From: Deltaproteobacteria bacterium
GTDB taxonomy: Bacteria; Desulfobacterota; Desulfobulbia; Desulfobulbales; Desulfurivibrionaceae
Assembly (NCBI GenBank): GCA_021802775.1
Contig: JAJZRJ010000029.1
Coordinates: 1-34,792 of the forward strand
Direction: 5' to 3'
Length of the DNA: 34,792 bases
Shown: positions 20,319 through 31,700 of the stretch, piece after piece
How positions within the stretch are numbered: the stretch's first letter is position 1
Layout of the letters: the number at the start of each line of letters is the position of its first letter
Position numbers and translations under genes: made by a program
Notes under the pieces: model-generated
What the model saw: only the letters and a program-made list of their open reading frames with translations
Told to the model about the DNA's origin: nothing
Databases searched by the model: none

Positions 20319-21347
20319 ATGACTCCTCCACGGAACGTAGCGGTCATCGGGGCCGGCAGCTGGGGAACCGCGCTGGCCAAACTGCTGGGCGACAAGGGGC
20401 TGCACGTCTCGCTCTGGGGCCATACCCCGGCCTCGGTAGCGGCCATGGCCGCGGCCCGCGAGAACCAGACCTATCTGCCGGGCTTCCCCTTGCCCGCCAC
20501 GGTGCACCCCACGGCCGATCTTGCCGCGGCGGTCGCCGGCCAGGAGGCCATCGTCATGGTGGTGCCTTCCCATGGCTTCCGCCTGGTCTTTCGCGATCTG
20601 CTCCCCCATCTGGCCGACAATGCCGCGGTCATCTCGGCGGCCAAGGGCATCGAGAACGAGACCCAGCTCACCATGACCCAGGTCATGGCCGCGGAACTGG
20701 CTGCCCTGCCGGGCAAGCAATGCCGGCTCGGGGTGCTGGCTGGACCCTCCTTTGCCAGGGAAGTGGCCGCCGGTACTCCCACCGCGGTCACTGTGGCCGC
20801 GGCCAGCAAGGAAGACGCCCGTTTCTTCCAGGACCTTTTTTTCACCGAACGCTTCCGGGTCTATGCCAGCACCGACGTCATCGGCCAGGAACTGGGCGGG
20901 GCCTTGAAAAACATCATCGCCATTGCCGCCGGCATCTGCGACGGCCTGGGCTACGGCACCAACACCCGGGCCGCCCTCATTACCCGGGGCCTGGCCGAAA
21001 TCACCCGGCTGGGGGTCAGGATGGGCGCCAACCCCCTCACCTTTTCCGGGCTGGCCGGCATGGGCGACCTGGTACTCACCTGCACCGGCGATCTCTCCCG
21101 CAACCGCACGGTCGGGCTCAAGCTCGGCCAGGGCATGCGTATTGCCGCGATTCTTGCCGAGATGCGGATGGTGGCCGAGGGCGTCAAAACCACCAAGTCC
21201 GCCAGGGCCCTGGCCGCAAAACAGGGAGTGGAGATGCCGATTTTGGAGCAGGTCTATCAGGTGCTCTACGAAGACAAGCCCTGCCAGGCCGCGGTGCGGG
21301 ACCTGCTCGCCCGCGACCAGAAAGAGGAAATGGACTACGGGGTATAA
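20319..21347 (+). CDS. gpsA: NAD(P)-dependent glycerol-3-phosphate dehydrogenase
   Basis: This 342-residue cytoplasmic enzyme reduces dihydroxyacetone phosphate to sn-glycerol 3-phosphate for phospholipid synthesis. The N-terminal Rossmann motif is VIGAGSWGTALA. The conserved AKGIENET (about 108-115), LAGPSFAREVA and GGALKNIIAIAAGI segments follow, with the catalytic lysine in the last. FSGLAGMGDLVLTCTGDLSRNR is the substrate-binding block. There is no good ribosome binding site before ATG 20319; the leader consists of the flanking repeat. It is followed after 3 bases by the DUF3343 gene. Confidence 0.96.
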   Translation: MTPPRNVAVIGAGSWGTALAKLLGDKGLHVSLWGHTPASVAAMAAARENQTYLPGFPLPATVHPTADLAAAVAGQEAIVMVVPSHGFRLVFRDLLPHLADNAAVISAAKGIENETQLTMTQVMAAELAALPGKQCRLGVLAGPSFAREVAAGTPTAVTVAAASKEDARFFQDLFFTERFRVYASTDVIGQELGGALKNIIAIAAGICDGLGYGTNTRAALITRGLAEITRLGVRMGANPLTFSGLAGMGDLVLTCTGDLSRNRTVGLKLGQGMRIAAILAEMRMVAEGVKTTKSARALAAKQGVEMPILEQVYQVLYEDKPCQAAVRDLLARDQKEEMDYGV

Positions 21348-21350
21348 GGT

Positions 21351-21653
21351 GTGGCCGGCACAGGAACAGAGACAACCGGCGCTGCGCCGCTGGACGGGGT
21401 GCTGATCCTCGCCTCCATCCATTTTGTGCTCAAGGCGGAAGAGCGGCTCAAGGCGGCGGGCGTGGTCCACGAGGTGGTGCCGGTGCCGCGGCGGTTGGGC
21501 AGCGATTGCGGCATGGCCATCGCCTTTGCCACCCGCGACCTTGCCGGAGTCCGCGCCGCGCTCAAAAAGGCGGCCATCGCCATTGCCCGTCTCTACCGCA
21601 AGGAGCCGGGCGGCGGTTATAGCGAACTTCCCATCACCACGGACGAGCCATGA
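21351..21653 (+). CDS. DUF3343 putative Se/S carrier-like protein
   Basis: This 100-residue protein has the DUF3343 pattern: LILASIHFVLKAEERLKAAG near the N-terminus and VPVPRRLGSDCGMAIAF with a single conserved Cys in GSDCGMA (about 42-58). DUF3343 proteins are often encoded beside selenium-metabolism genes and are proposed to carry selenium or sulfur as a persulfide-type species. Here the stop overlaps the selD start (ATGA), which fits a joint role in delivering selenium to SelD. It starts at GTG 21351, three bases after gpsA. Confidence 0.85.
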   Translation: MAGTGTETTGAAPLDGVLILASIHFVLKAEERLKAAGVVHEVVPVPRRLGSDCGMAIAFATRDLAGVRAALKKAAIAIARLYRKEPGGGYSELPITTDEP

Positions 21654-22687
21654 TCAAGCTGACCAGCAGAGCCAAAGCCGCCGGCTGAGCGGCCAAGCTC
21701 GGTCCAGGGGACCTGGACCAGATATTGTGCGGGCTCACGGTGCCGACCGACCCGAACCTGCTCGTGGGCATTGGTGGCTGCGAGGACGCCGGGGTTTATC
21801 GGCTGAACGACGAGACCGCCCTGATCCAGACCGTGGACTTCTTCACCCCCATTGTCGATGACCCGTACCGCTTCGGCCAGATCGCCGCGGCCAACGCCAT
21901 CAGCGATGTCTACGCCATGGGCGGCAAGCCGCTGCTGGCCATGAACCTGGTTGCCTTTCCGGTGAAGACCATGGACAAGGCGGTCCTGCGGGAGGTCTTG
22001 AAAGGCGGCCTCGACACCATCACCGAGGCCGGGGCGCTTTTGGTGGGCGGCCACAGTATCGAGGACGAGGAGCTCAAATACGGTCTGTCGGTGACCGGCG
22101 TGGTCCACCCCAACCGGGTGGTGCGCAACAATGGCGCCCGGGCGGGCGATCTCCTGCTGCTCACCAAGCCCATTGGCACCGGCATCCTCGCCACCGCCAT
22201 CAAGGGCAACCTGGCCGGGACAGAGGTCGAGGAACTGATCACCACGGTGATGGCGACCCTCAACCGCGAGCCGGCCCAGCTCATGGCCACGGTTTCGGTG
22301 CACGCCTGCACCGACATCACCGGCTTCGGCCTGCTTGGCCACCTCCTCGAGGTGGCAGCGGCCTCGCGGGTGGCGATCCGGCTCGACGCCCAGCGGGTGC
22401 CGGTATTGCCCGAGGCCCTGCGTTTCGCCGGCATGGGCATCATCCCGGAGGGAGCCCACAAGAACCGGGCCTTTTACCAGCCGCGGGTCACCTGCCTTCT
22501 CGCGCCCATGGACCCGCTGGAGATGGCGCTCTACGACCCGCAGACCTCCGGCGGCTTGTTGATCGCGGCGCCAGCCGAGGCGCTGGAATCGATCATGGCC
22601 CGGCTGGCCAAGCGCCGCTACCCTCTCGACTACGGCATCATCGGCGAGGTAATCGCGGGAGAGGCCGGCACCATTCGCGTAGAGTAG
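21650..22687 (+). CDS. selD: selenide, water dikinase (selenophosphate synthetase), Sec-containing
   Basis: The 345-residue enzyme makes selenophosphate from selenide and ATP, the selenium donor for selenocysteine and 2-selenouridine. The frame starts at ATG 21650 and contains TGA at codon 13 (21686-21688), where E. coli SelD has catalytic Cys17. The context AAG-Sec-AAKLGPGDL matches known Sec-SelD proteins. A perfect SECIS hairpin follows. Other hallmarks are GGCEDAG, TVDFFTPIVDDPYRFGQIAA, ISDVYAMGG and TDITGFGLLGHL. A caller that stops at TGA would start at GTG 21725 and lose the active site. Together with the coupled DUF3343 gene this is a selenium cassette. Confidence 0.97.
21701..21719 (+). 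promoter_or_regulatory. SECIS element of selD
   Basis: GGTCCAGG (21701-21708) and CCTGGACC (21712-21719) form a perfect 8-bp stem with loop GGA. The loop begins 20 bases after the TGA, close to the distance in E. coli fdhF. It directs SelB and selenocysteyl-tRNA to the UGA. The hairpin is within the coding frame. Confidence 0.9.
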
Positions 22688-22698
22688 AGAGCAGCGCG

Positions 22699-24522
<1,824 letters not shown>

Positions 24523-24538
24523 TTTTGCCCGCTCGGCA

Positions 24539-25645
24539 TCAGAAGCCAGGCTCCTCCCACTCCCGCCCCTGCGATTCCGCCACCTCCCGGTTGGTCAATT
24601 TCCCCTGGTAGACATTGATCCCGCGCCGGAGGGCCGGGTCCTGCCGGGCCGCCTCTTCCACGCCGAGGCCGGCGATTTTCAGGGCATAGGGCATGTTGGC
24701 GTTGGTGAGGGCAAAGGTCGCGGTGCGGGGTACGGCCCCGGGCATGTTGGCCACGCAGTAGTGGATGATGTTGTCCACGGTGAAGACCGGGTTCGAATGG
24801 GTGGTGGGGTGCGAGGTCTCGGCGCAGCCGCCCTGGTCGATGGCCACATCGACCAGCACCGACCCCGGCGGCATCAGACCGAGCATTTGACGGGTGATGA
24901 GTTTGGGCGCGCTGCCGCCGGTCACCAGCACCGCACCGACCACCACATCGGCAGTGGCGAGCTCCGTCTCAATGTTGTGGCGGCTGCTGGCCAGGGTGAT
25001 GAGACGTCCGCCGAAGGCGAGGTCGAGTTCGGCCAGGCGTCTGGCATTGCGGCCCAGCATCGTCACTTGGGCGCCCAGGCCCACGGCCACTTGGGCCGCA
25101 TGGGTGGCCACGGTGCCGCTGCCGAGGATCACCACCCGGCCCGGCGCCACGCCCGGCACCCCGCCCAGCAGCACGCCGCGGCCACCCTGTTCCTTTTCGA
25201 GGAAATGGGCGCCGACCTGCACCGCCATGCGGCCGGCCACCTGGCTCATGGGCGTCAAGAGCGGCAACGAGCCGTCGGCCAGTTCGATGGTCTCGTAGGC
25301 AATGCCGATCACCTGGCGGTCGAGCAAGAACCGGGTCAATTCCGGCACCGGCGCCAGATGGAGATAGGTGAAAAGAAGCTGGCCTTCCCGGAGCAGGGGA
25401 TATTCGGGGGGCAACGGCTCCTTGACCTTCATCACCATTTCGGCCTGGCCATAGACGGCCGCGGCGTCCGGCAGCATCTCGGCCCCGGCGGCCCGATATG
25501 CCTCGTCCGTGATCCCGCTGCCGAGGCCGGCGCCGGTCTCGATCACCACCCGGTGGCCGGCTGCGGTCAGGGCCTTGACCCCAGCCGGCACGATGCCGAC
25601 CCGGAACTCCTTGTCCTTGATCTCCCCGGGAATGCCGACGATCAT
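24539..25645 (-). CDS. ald: alanine dehydrogenase
   Basis: This 368-residue enzyme interconverts L-alanine and pyruvate plus ammonia using NAD. Active-site residues match the Mycobacterium enzyme by number: Arg15, Lys75 (MKVKEPLP), His96 (YLHLAP) and Asp270 (VDVAIDQGG). The Rossmann motif is [10 protein letters not shown] (171-180). [17 protein letters not shown] is the conserved family block near the C-terminus. GAGGGAA precedes the start. It is the last gene of a probable minus-strand operon, 32 bases after the UspA gene, and its end faces the hybrid kinase. Confidence 0.96.
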   Translation of the reverse strand: MIVGIPGEIKDKEFRVGIVPAGVKALTAAGHRVVIETGAGLGSGITDEAYRAAGAEMLPDAAAVYGQAEMVMKVKEPLPPEYPLLREGQLLFTYLHLAPVPELTRFLLDRQVIGIAYETIELADGSLPLLTPMSQVAGRMAVQVGAHFLEKEQGGRGVLLGGVPGVAPGRVVILGSGTVATHAAQVAVGLGAQVTMLGRNARRLAELDLAFGGRLITLASSRHNIETELATADVVVGAVLVTGGSAPKLITRQMLGLMPPGSVLVDVAIDQGGCAETSHPTTHSNPVFTVDNIIHYCVANMPGAVPRTATFALTNANMPYALKIAGLGVEEAARQDPALRRGINVYQGKLTNREVAESQGREWEEPGF

Positions 25646-25677
25646 CCGTGTTCCCTCTGTTTTGTTGGTTGTTCGCC

Positions 25678-26166
25678 TTACTCCACCACCAGCACCGCAG
25701 AGTTCTTGGCATGGTGGAGGATATGGTTCGAGGTGGAGCCGAAGACGAACTCCTCGCTGTGGGAAATGCCCCGGCGGCCCACCACCACGATGCAGCAGCG
25801 CCTCTTCTCCTGTTCTTCCAGAATGGCGGCGCCAATGGAGGCGCAGGGCCGGATGACGATCCGGCTCTCTATCTGGTGGTCCTCAAGGCCGACCGCGCGC
25901 AAGATCTCGCGGTAGCCGGCCATGGCCTGTTCCATTACCGCCCGTCTGTCCCGCAGCCATTTCGCGCGGGCCGCCTCGGTGGGGAAGAAATCCTCCGAGG
26001 GCTCCGGGATGATGGTGAGCAGTGTTATAAAGACATCCTTGAGACCGCCGAAGAAATCGGCCAGGTACATCACGGTCCGTTTGGAGTTCTCCGATTCATC
26101 CACCGCCACCAGCAGGTGGCGCTCGACGTCGCGGCGGCTCAGGTCGCCAAAGGTCTGCGTGCTCAT
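25678..26166 (-). CDS. universal stress protein, UspA family
   Basis: This 162-residue single-domain Usp fold protein has the ATP-binding pattern Gly130-x2-Gly133-x9-Gly143-Ser144 ([19 protein letters not shown]) and an N-terminal [14 protein letters not shown] strand. ATP-binding members act as stress or energy sensors. GGGAGGGG lies just upstream of the ATG, which overlaps the stop of the kinase-like gene (ATGA). A kinase-like gene, UspA and alanine dehydrogenase in one transcript is suggestive of a shared role in regulating carbon or nitrogen flow, but this is inference. Confidence 0.92.
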   Translation of the reverse strand: MSTQTFGDLSRRDVERHLLVAVDESENSKRTVMYLADFFGGLKDVFITLLTIIPEPSEDFFPTEAARAKWLRDRRAVMEQAMAGYREILRAVGLEDHQIESRIVIRPCASIGAAILEEQEKRRCCIVVVGRRGISHSEEFVFGSTSNHILHHAKNSAVLVVE

Positions 26167-27173
26167 GATCCCCTCCCGGTGTGCAGGGCCAGAGCGGCCT
26201 GGGCTGTGGCCAGGTCCTCCAGCATCTGGTCGGTGGTTTCGTAATAGAGTTCCGCGCCCCGGGAGAAGTGCAGCAGCACCCGGTTCAGGGAGTCCGGAAT
26301 ATAGGGAAAGATCTTTTTAAGGTTGGCCACCCGGTTTTTGTAGGAGATGTTCAGGTCTTCGCCCCAGAGGGTGTCGAACAGCTGCCGCTGATCGCGGTAG
26401 AGGTCCGGCACCAGGACATCGCCGCGGCCCGCGAGGAAGATAAGGATGTTGCCGAGCCCCTGCAGGTCGAAGCCGAACATGGATTCGCCATGCCGGTAGG
26501 TGTAGTCGAAGTCGATCCAGCGGTTCACCTGGCGCTCGCTGTCGCGAATGATGTGATCGCGCCGGATGTCGCCGTGCTTTTCGCCGTGGTCGTGGAGGAA
26601 TTTGATCGCCTGGACCAGCTCGATATATTCGGCCAGCACCCGGGGGAAGAAGCGATGGAAATACTCCTCGTGGCCGGCGCCGTATTCGGCGATGATCTCG
26701 TCATAGCGCCGGCCGGGGATGTATTCGAGGATGCGGATGATGTTGCCGGCCGTGTCCCGGCTCCAACGGCCGTGCATGAAGTTGGGGTGGTCGGCGACCA
26801 GGTCGAGGATGCGCGCCTCTTTTTTCGGGCTGCGGAAACAGGTGATGGCCACCTCGCCGATTCGGGTTTCGAACTGCTCGTGGAAGACCAGCTTGAGGAT
26901 CGTGGTGGTGCCGTCGGCCAGATCAATGGCGCGGCGGACCCAGTATTTGAGCTCGTCGTCGAGGCCGAAGCGCCCCTCCTTTTCGTAGCCCTTGATCCAG
27001 AAGGCGCGTTCTCCCAGCACCACCACGTCATTGTAGTCGACCCGGAAAAAATCGCTGGTATCGGCGATGATCTTGAACCGGTCCGGCACCCGCGCCGCCC
27101 CGGCGTGACGGGCGATGCGTTCACGGATTGTCGCCTCGGAGGGAGAGTCGATGGTGGTCGCTGCGTTCGCCAT
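26163..27173 (-). CDS. atypical protein kinase-fold protein
   Basis: The 336-residue protein has a eukaryotic-like kinase fold. A candidate ATP-binding lysine is Lys94 (ILKLVFHE). The catalytic loop is HGDIRRDHI with His200 and Asp202, and the metal-binding segment is IDFDY (Asp221-Phe-Asp). The usual Asn of HxDxxxxN is His207 and the DFG Gly is Asp, so metal binding may be altered. Sequences of this kind include aminoglycoside-type and LPS-type small-molecule kinases as well as protein kinases; the substrate is unknown. I set the start at ATG 27173 because upstream in-frame residues lie inside the DUF523 gene. Its stop overlaps the UspA start. Confidence 0.8.
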   Translation of the reverse strand: MANAATTIDSPSEATIRERIARHAGAARVPDRFKIIADTSDFFRVDYNDVVVLGERAFWIKGYEKEGRFGLDDELKYWVRRAIDLADGTTTILKLVFHEQFETRIGEVAITCFRSPKKEARILDLVADHPNFMHGRWSRDTAGNIIRILEYIPGRRYDEIIAEYGAGHEEYFHRFFPRVLAEYIELVQAIKFLHDHGEKHGDIRRDHIIRDSERQVNRWIDFDYTYRHGESMFGFDLQGLGNILIFLAGRGDVLVPDLYRDQRQLFDTLWGEDLNISYKNRVANLKKIFPYIPDSLNRVLLHFSRGAELYYETTDQMLEDLATAQAALALHTGRGS

Positions 27174-27225
27174 ACCCCATGATAGCACCTGCACCGAGGG
27201 AATGGGCAGCGGTTTTTGCAGGGAC

Positions 27226-27741
27226 TCAGGCAGGGGCGGCGTGGTGGCGCAAGCGGGCCAGGAAGCGTTCCCGTTGCAGCGGGTCGCGAAGCCGCTCTTC
27301 GTCCTCCACCGGCAGTTGCGGCAGGCAGGCCATGAGGATCCGGGCAAAAAGGCCGGGGCCGGCGGCGGCCGGGGTTCCGACTCCGGCCAGGATGGGGGCG
27401 TCGGTTATGGCGCAGTTGGGGGAGCGGCACTTGCAGAGGAAGCCAGCAAGGCCCTCCTGGGCCAACGCGGCAACCCGCCGGCTCGCCCATTCGGTTATTT
27501 GCTCGGTGAGGTCCACCCTGGTGTGGATCGTGACAAGCCGCGGCGCCGCCGGGTCACCGATGAGGTGCATCGCCTCGCGCGGCACGCCCAGACCGCACTC
27601 CGCCTCGGGGCAGACCGGCACGAAGGTGACGAATTGGCCCAGGGTCTCGATCAGCAGGGAGTCGCGTTTGTGGTTGCCGTCGTAGCGGACTTTTTCGCCG
27701 CGCAGGCAGGCGCTGATTCCGAGTTTGGGCCGGGTTTTCAT
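27226..27741 (-). CDS. DUF523 / thiouracil desulfurase (TudS)-like protein
   Basis: This 171-residue protein begins LGISACLRGEKVRYDG and continues FVPVCPEAECGLGVPREAMHLIGD, both hallmarks of DUF523. Cysteines 12, 49 and 110 sit in the conserved motifs (SACLRG, EAECG, SPNC) that hold a [4Fe-4S] cluster in TudS 2-thiouracil desulfurase; Cys103 and Cys105 are extra. TudS-type enzymes remove sulfur from thiolated uracil, while many DUF523 members have no tested activity. It is 52 bases upstream of the kinase-like gene on the same strand and may start that operon. No clear promoter was found. Confidence 0.85.
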   Translation of the reverse strand: MKTRPKLGISACLRGEKVRYDGNHKRDSLLIETLGQFVTFVPVCPEAECGLGVPREAMHLIGDPAAPRLVTIHTRVDLTEQITEWASRRVAALAQEGLAGFLCKCRSPNCAITDAPILAGVGTPAAAGPGLFARILMACLPQLPVEDEERLRDPLQRERFLARLRHHAAPA

Positions 27742-27807
27742 GGGGGTATCGAGCCGGGCGGTTCAGGAAAAGGGGAAGCGACGCGGCCGGGGAAAAACCG
27801 GGCCAGG

Positions 27808-27831
27808 AAAAGGGGCGGCATCACCCGCCCC
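27808..27831 (-). terminator. intrinsic terminator of the small paralog genes
   Basis: On the minus strand, GGGGCGG and CCGCCCC form a 7-bp stem with a six-base loop (27812-27831), followed by TTTT (27811-27808). It lies about 25 bases after the stop of the gene at 27856. Confidence 0.7.
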
Positions 27832-27855
27832 AACTGCTTTTTGCTCGAGGAGACA

Positions 27856-28158
27856 CTAGCCACCGATGTTGTAGTCAAAAAGTTCCTTTTCTATCGCCCC
27901 CACCCGGTCGCCCAGGTCCTCGATCCGGCCACCGATGGTCTCCTTTTCCGGTTTCCAGTCGGTCGGGCAGGCGATTCGCAATTGATCGATGCGGTCCTCC
28001 AATTCGGCCACCAGCATGTGGAGGTCTTCCACCCCGCCCAGCATCCGTTGCTTGTCGCCGGTGGGCAGCTTGTCGATTTTGCGGATCACGTCGTAGAGTT
28101 TGGCCTTCCAGGTGGTGAGTTCGATCTCCGCACTGCGGCAATAATCTTTCGCTTTCAT
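27856..28158 (-). CDS. small helical protein, paralog A of a tandem pair
   Basis: This 100-residue protein is predicted to be mostly alpha-helical and soluble. It shares a pattern with the next gene: MK...YC near the N-terminus, an E.EL..W..KL helix, a G.K..ML turn, (V/I)E.LHML.AE..DRI..L, and CPT.W.P. It has a C-terminal extension (IEDLGDRVGAIEKELFDYN) absent from the paralog. Cys7 and a second Cys before PT are conserved in the pair. No family recognised. ATG 28158 has GGAGG seven bases upstream; an upstream ATG at 28179 is less likely. It has its own promoter and is followed by a terminator. Confidence 0.8.
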   Translation of the reverse strand: MKAKDYCRSAEIELTTWKAKLYDVIRKIDKLPTGDKQRMLGGVEDLHMLVAELEDRIDQLRIACPTDWKPEKETIGGRIEDLGDRVGAIEKELFDYNIGG

Positions 28159-28243
28159 AAAATCCTCCTTGCCCCCCACGGGGAAGCCTGTTTGATTTTG
28201 AACCGCGAAACACCAGCCACCTTCCTCCTTATGAAGGTTTACA

Positions 28244-28268
28244 TATGCACCGATTCCCCCTTTGTCAA
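28244..28268 (-). promoter_or_regulatory. promoter of paralog A with GTGCATA element
   Basis: Minus-strand TTGACA (28268-28263) is followed after 12 bases by GTGCATA (28250-28244), the same arrangement as upstream of paralog B. TATGTA at a 17-base spacing is a plausible -10. Only one half of the palindrome seen before paralog B is present here. Confidence 0.6.
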
Positions 28269-28311
28269 GCAGAGGTCCCGGCGCGGCAAATATTTTCCTG
28301 AAAACGGGCAG

Positions 28312-28563
28312 TTAGCAACCGCCTGTTGGCCGCTCGTCGATTTCCTCTCCCACCGGCCGCCATTCGGTCGGGCAGGAGGTCTTGAGGGCCATGATCCGGT
28401 CATCGACTTCCGCCATCAGCATGTGGAGTTCCTCGATGTTGCCGAGCATCTTTTCCTTGGCGCCGCAGGAGAGCCCCTCGATGCGGTGATCGATGGAGCC
28501 GAGCTTGTCGCGCCAGCCAGCCAATTCGTTTTCTACGTGGGTGCAATATTCCAATGTCTTCAT
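28312..28563 (-). CDS. small helical protein, paralog B of a tandem pair
   Basis: This 83-residue predicted helical protein is a clear paralog of the product at 27856-28158, sharing the YC...E.EL..W..KL, G.K.KMLG.(I/V)E.LHML.AE..DRI and CPTEW.P blocks. The C-terminus is shorter and ends GGC. No family recognised; the conserved cysteines could bind metal or form disulfides, but nothing shows this directly. GGGAGGA lies just upstream of ATG 28563, and a 15-base palindrome precedes it in the leader. Confidence 0.8.
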   Translation of the reverse strand: MKTLEYCTHVENELAGWRDKLGSIDHRIEGLSCGAKEKMLGNIEELHMLMAEVDDRIMALKTSCPTEWRPVGEEIDERPTGGC

Positions 28564-28574
28564 ACGATCCTCCC

Positions 28575-28589
28575 CGCTTCGGCGAAGCG
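28575..28589 (-). promoter_or_regulatory. leader hairpin before paralog B
   Basis: CGCTTCG and CGAAGCG form a perfect 7-bp stem around one base, directly upstream of the ribosome binding site of paralog B on the minus strand. It could influence translation or mRNA stability. Confidence 0.45.
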
Positions 28590-28628
28590 TTGCGTGGGTT
28601 GGCTATATGAGAATGATACTTCTTTCTA

Positions 28629-28663
28629 ATAATACCAGTATGCACGATCTGTGCATATGTCAA
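28629..28663 (-). promoter_or_regulatory. promoter of paralog B with TATGCAC/GTGCATA operator
   Basis: On the minus strand, TTGACA (28663-28658) is directly followed by a perfect inverted repeat of TATGCAC and GTGCATA around five bases (28657-28639). Downstream is TGGTATTAT, an extended -10 (28637-28629). The dyad is a typical repressor or activator site. The same GTGCATA sits at the same distance from TTGACA in the promoter of paralog A, suggesting a shared regulator. Confidence 0.65.
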
Positions 28664-28708
28664 CAACCAGGGCCGACAGGGTGGTCGCCGGGCCGGCGCC
28701 GGCACCTT

Positions 28709-31700
28709 TCAGAGGGGCAGGATCTGCATTTCTTTCCTGATCGGGTGGAGTCCCTTGAGCAGGGCGCCGGAGCGGCCGTCGATGCTGATCGGGTCGCCGA
28801 AACGGATGGTGGTGCCGTTGACCTCGCAGTGCTCCTCGGTTTCATAGACCTTGAGGCGGTTGCAGCCGACCACGCAGGTCTTCTCCAGGCGGGTGGCCAC
28901 CACCGAGGCATGGGAGGTCTGGCCGCCGCGGGCGGTGAGCAAGCCCTCGGCCATGGCGATCTCTTTGATGTCCTCCGGCACGGTGTCCTGGCGGATGAGG
29001 ATGAGCGGGGTGTCCGGGTCCTCGGCCCTGAGCCGGTCGATGTTCTCGCGGGTAAAGACCGCCCGGCCCGCCAGCGCGCTGCCCGAGACCCCGATGCCGT
29101 AGGCGAGCACATGCGGTTCCAGGGCCTTGGCGTTTTCGAAGACGAAGAAGCGCTCCTGCTTCTTGATGGTGATCATGTCGCGGGTCTGCAGGAGGTAGAG
29201 TTCCTCGGCCCCGGGCCCTTCGAAGGTGAATTCGATCTCCTGGGGATTCCAGCGTTTTTCGTAAACCAGCTTGCGGGCGATGGCGAGCAGCCGGTCGTAG
29301 ACCAGCGGAAAGCGTTTTTCCAGGGTCTGCTCGGCGTCGCGGCCGTCGATTTCCGCCTGTTCCACCGAGACCGGGTAGGTGGTGACCAGGCCGCTGACAA
29401 TATCCTCGCCCTGGTCGCCCACCGCGTAGTCGCCCCACAGGGCCACCCGGCTCACCTTGCGGTAGGGGTGGGCGGTGAAGAGCACGCCGCTGCCAGATTC
29501 CGGGCCGAGGTTGCCGAAGACCATGGCCTGGATGATGACCGCGGTGCCCCAGGCGTCGGAGATGTCCATCAGCGCCCGGTATTCCCTGGTCTTCACGGCG
29601 TGCCAGGAGGCGAGCACCATCTCCACCGCGCCGGTCAGTTGCAGCCACGGGTCGTCCGGGATGCCGATGCCGAGGTTGCGGATGTTCTTCTGGTACTCCA
29701 GGGCCAGTTCCTGCATCTGGGCGGCGGTGAAATCCCTTTTGAACCGCACGCCGTGGCGGGTCTTGGCCTCGTCCATCAAATTCTGGAAGGTCTCGCGCAC
29801 CACCCCCTGGCCCATGGCCCAGGATTGGAGAAAGCGGCGGAAGTTGTCCCAGGCCAGGTATTCCTGGCCGCTGGCGGCGGCGAATTCGGCCACGATCTCC
29901 TCGTTCAATCCCACGTTGTGGATGGTGCACATCATGCCGGGCATGGAGATGGCCGCGCCGCTGCGCACCGAGAGGAGCAAGGGATTCCGGGGGTCGCCGT
30001 AGCGCCGGCCGGTGCGTTCTTCGAGGTGCTCCAGGGCCAGCCGGATCTGGGCCATGAGTTCGTCGCGCGCCCTGGGGAACTGCTGCACCACCGGCCAGCA
30101 GCGGAAGATTTCAGTGGTGACGATGAAGCCCGGCGGCACCGGCATCCCCTCGTTGGCCAGCATGGTGAGGTTGTAGCCCTTGTTGCCCAGGAGGATCAGG
30201 TTCGTTCCCTTGGCCTGGCGGCCGTGGATAAAGGTAAGGGCCCGTTCCGGGTTGTAGGTCATCAGGAGGTCGAGCCGCTCCTTGTCCAGCATCTCCCGCT
30301 GGCGCTCCAGGGTCTGGTGGATGCGGGTAATGAAGTTGTCGAGGTGCTGGAGGCCGAAGGTGCCGGCGATGAGATCCCGCATGAAGGATTCGGAAAGGCG
30401 GTTGGTGTTGCCGGCCAGATCCCCCTCCTCCCACAGCCCCCGGTACTTGGGCAGCAGGTTCCGGCTGCCGATCTGCGGGATGATGATCGAGAGGTTGTTC
30501 TGGTGGATGTTGGTGTAGTAGGTGTAGATGATGTCCTTCACCCCCTCGGAAAGCCCCCGGAAGATGTCGAGGAGCTGGGTGTGGGAGAAGCGCTTGATGC
30601 CGATGGAGTTCATCAGCAGCGACATGTAGGTCTGGAGCTTGCGGCTGGTGATGCCGTCGATGGCCAGGGCCCGCAGGTAGAGGCGCAGGCACTTGATGAT
30701 GTGGATAAAGGTCGCCTTGGTGACGATGGAGAGGTTGACCGTGCCCGGCAGCCGCTCCAGATAGGTGTTGGCCAGGTTCTCCAGCCGGAAGGTCAGGCTT
30801 AAGGCATCGAACTTGCGCTCCTGATAGCGGCCGTAGACCGAGGGGATGTCTGCCGCGATGTGGCGCTTGTGGTAGATGCTCTCCTTGGCCGTGAAGTGTT
30901 CCTCGCTTAGGATCACCGCCTTGAGCCGCTCCAGCTCGCCCAGGATGGCGTTGAGGCAGGCCAGGGGGTCGCAGATTTCGAGATCGGCGAGCAGCTGCTC
31001 CATCTCCGGAAAGCCCGCCTCCATCGCCTGGACCAGTTGGTGGCGCAGTTCCTCGGTGCCGAGGTTGTACTTCTGGTGACAGAGCTTGTACATCTCCACC
31101 AGGAGGTCGAAGCGCCGGCGTTCGCCCTCGGGCAGGTCGTCTTGCGCGGAGAGGAAGTTCCGGCGCCGGGTGTCGTCCCAGGCCAGCAGGTCCTGCACGG
31201 TGCGAATGTGGTCGAGCCGCCAGATCCGATTGACCAGGGTATGGAGGCTATCGACAAAGGGGCCGCTGGCGGCGATCTGGCGCAGCACCTCCTCCGGCAC
31301 GTAGGAGGCAAGCACCGCCTTGTCGCGCTGGAGCCAGAAAAGCAGGATCGCCTCCAGGAAATTGACAATGAGGTTGCTCGACTCCACATGGCTCTGCTTG
31401 CGGAGGAAGTGGATGAGCAGGTCCTTGCGCTTGCGGATCTCGTCGAGGTCGGTGGAAACGTCGCGCAAGAGCCCTTCCGCCCCGATTTCATTGAAAAAGA
31501 CCGGCATCAGCTTGGCGAACTGCTTGGCCAGGTTGTAGATCGGCTCGATGGGGTGATTGAGCAGCTCGCTGATGTCGCGCTGGAAAAGATCGGTGTCCTT
31601 GACGCAGGTGCCGGAGAGTTTGAGGTTGATGATCAGCGCCGAAAAGAGGGTGGAGCACCACTTGGGCTCCTCCTGCACCAGGCTGAGCCAGACCCGGATG

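Noticed and set aside
18924..21470. 848-codon minus-strand frame opposite gyrA and gpsA
   Set aside because: It spans two clear genes and the repeat between them and has the composition of an antisense frame.
28493..30802. 769-codon plus-strand frame opposite the large PEP-synthase-like gene
   Set aside because: Opposite-strand shadow; no start context or recognisable domain, while the minus-strand gene has clear motifs.
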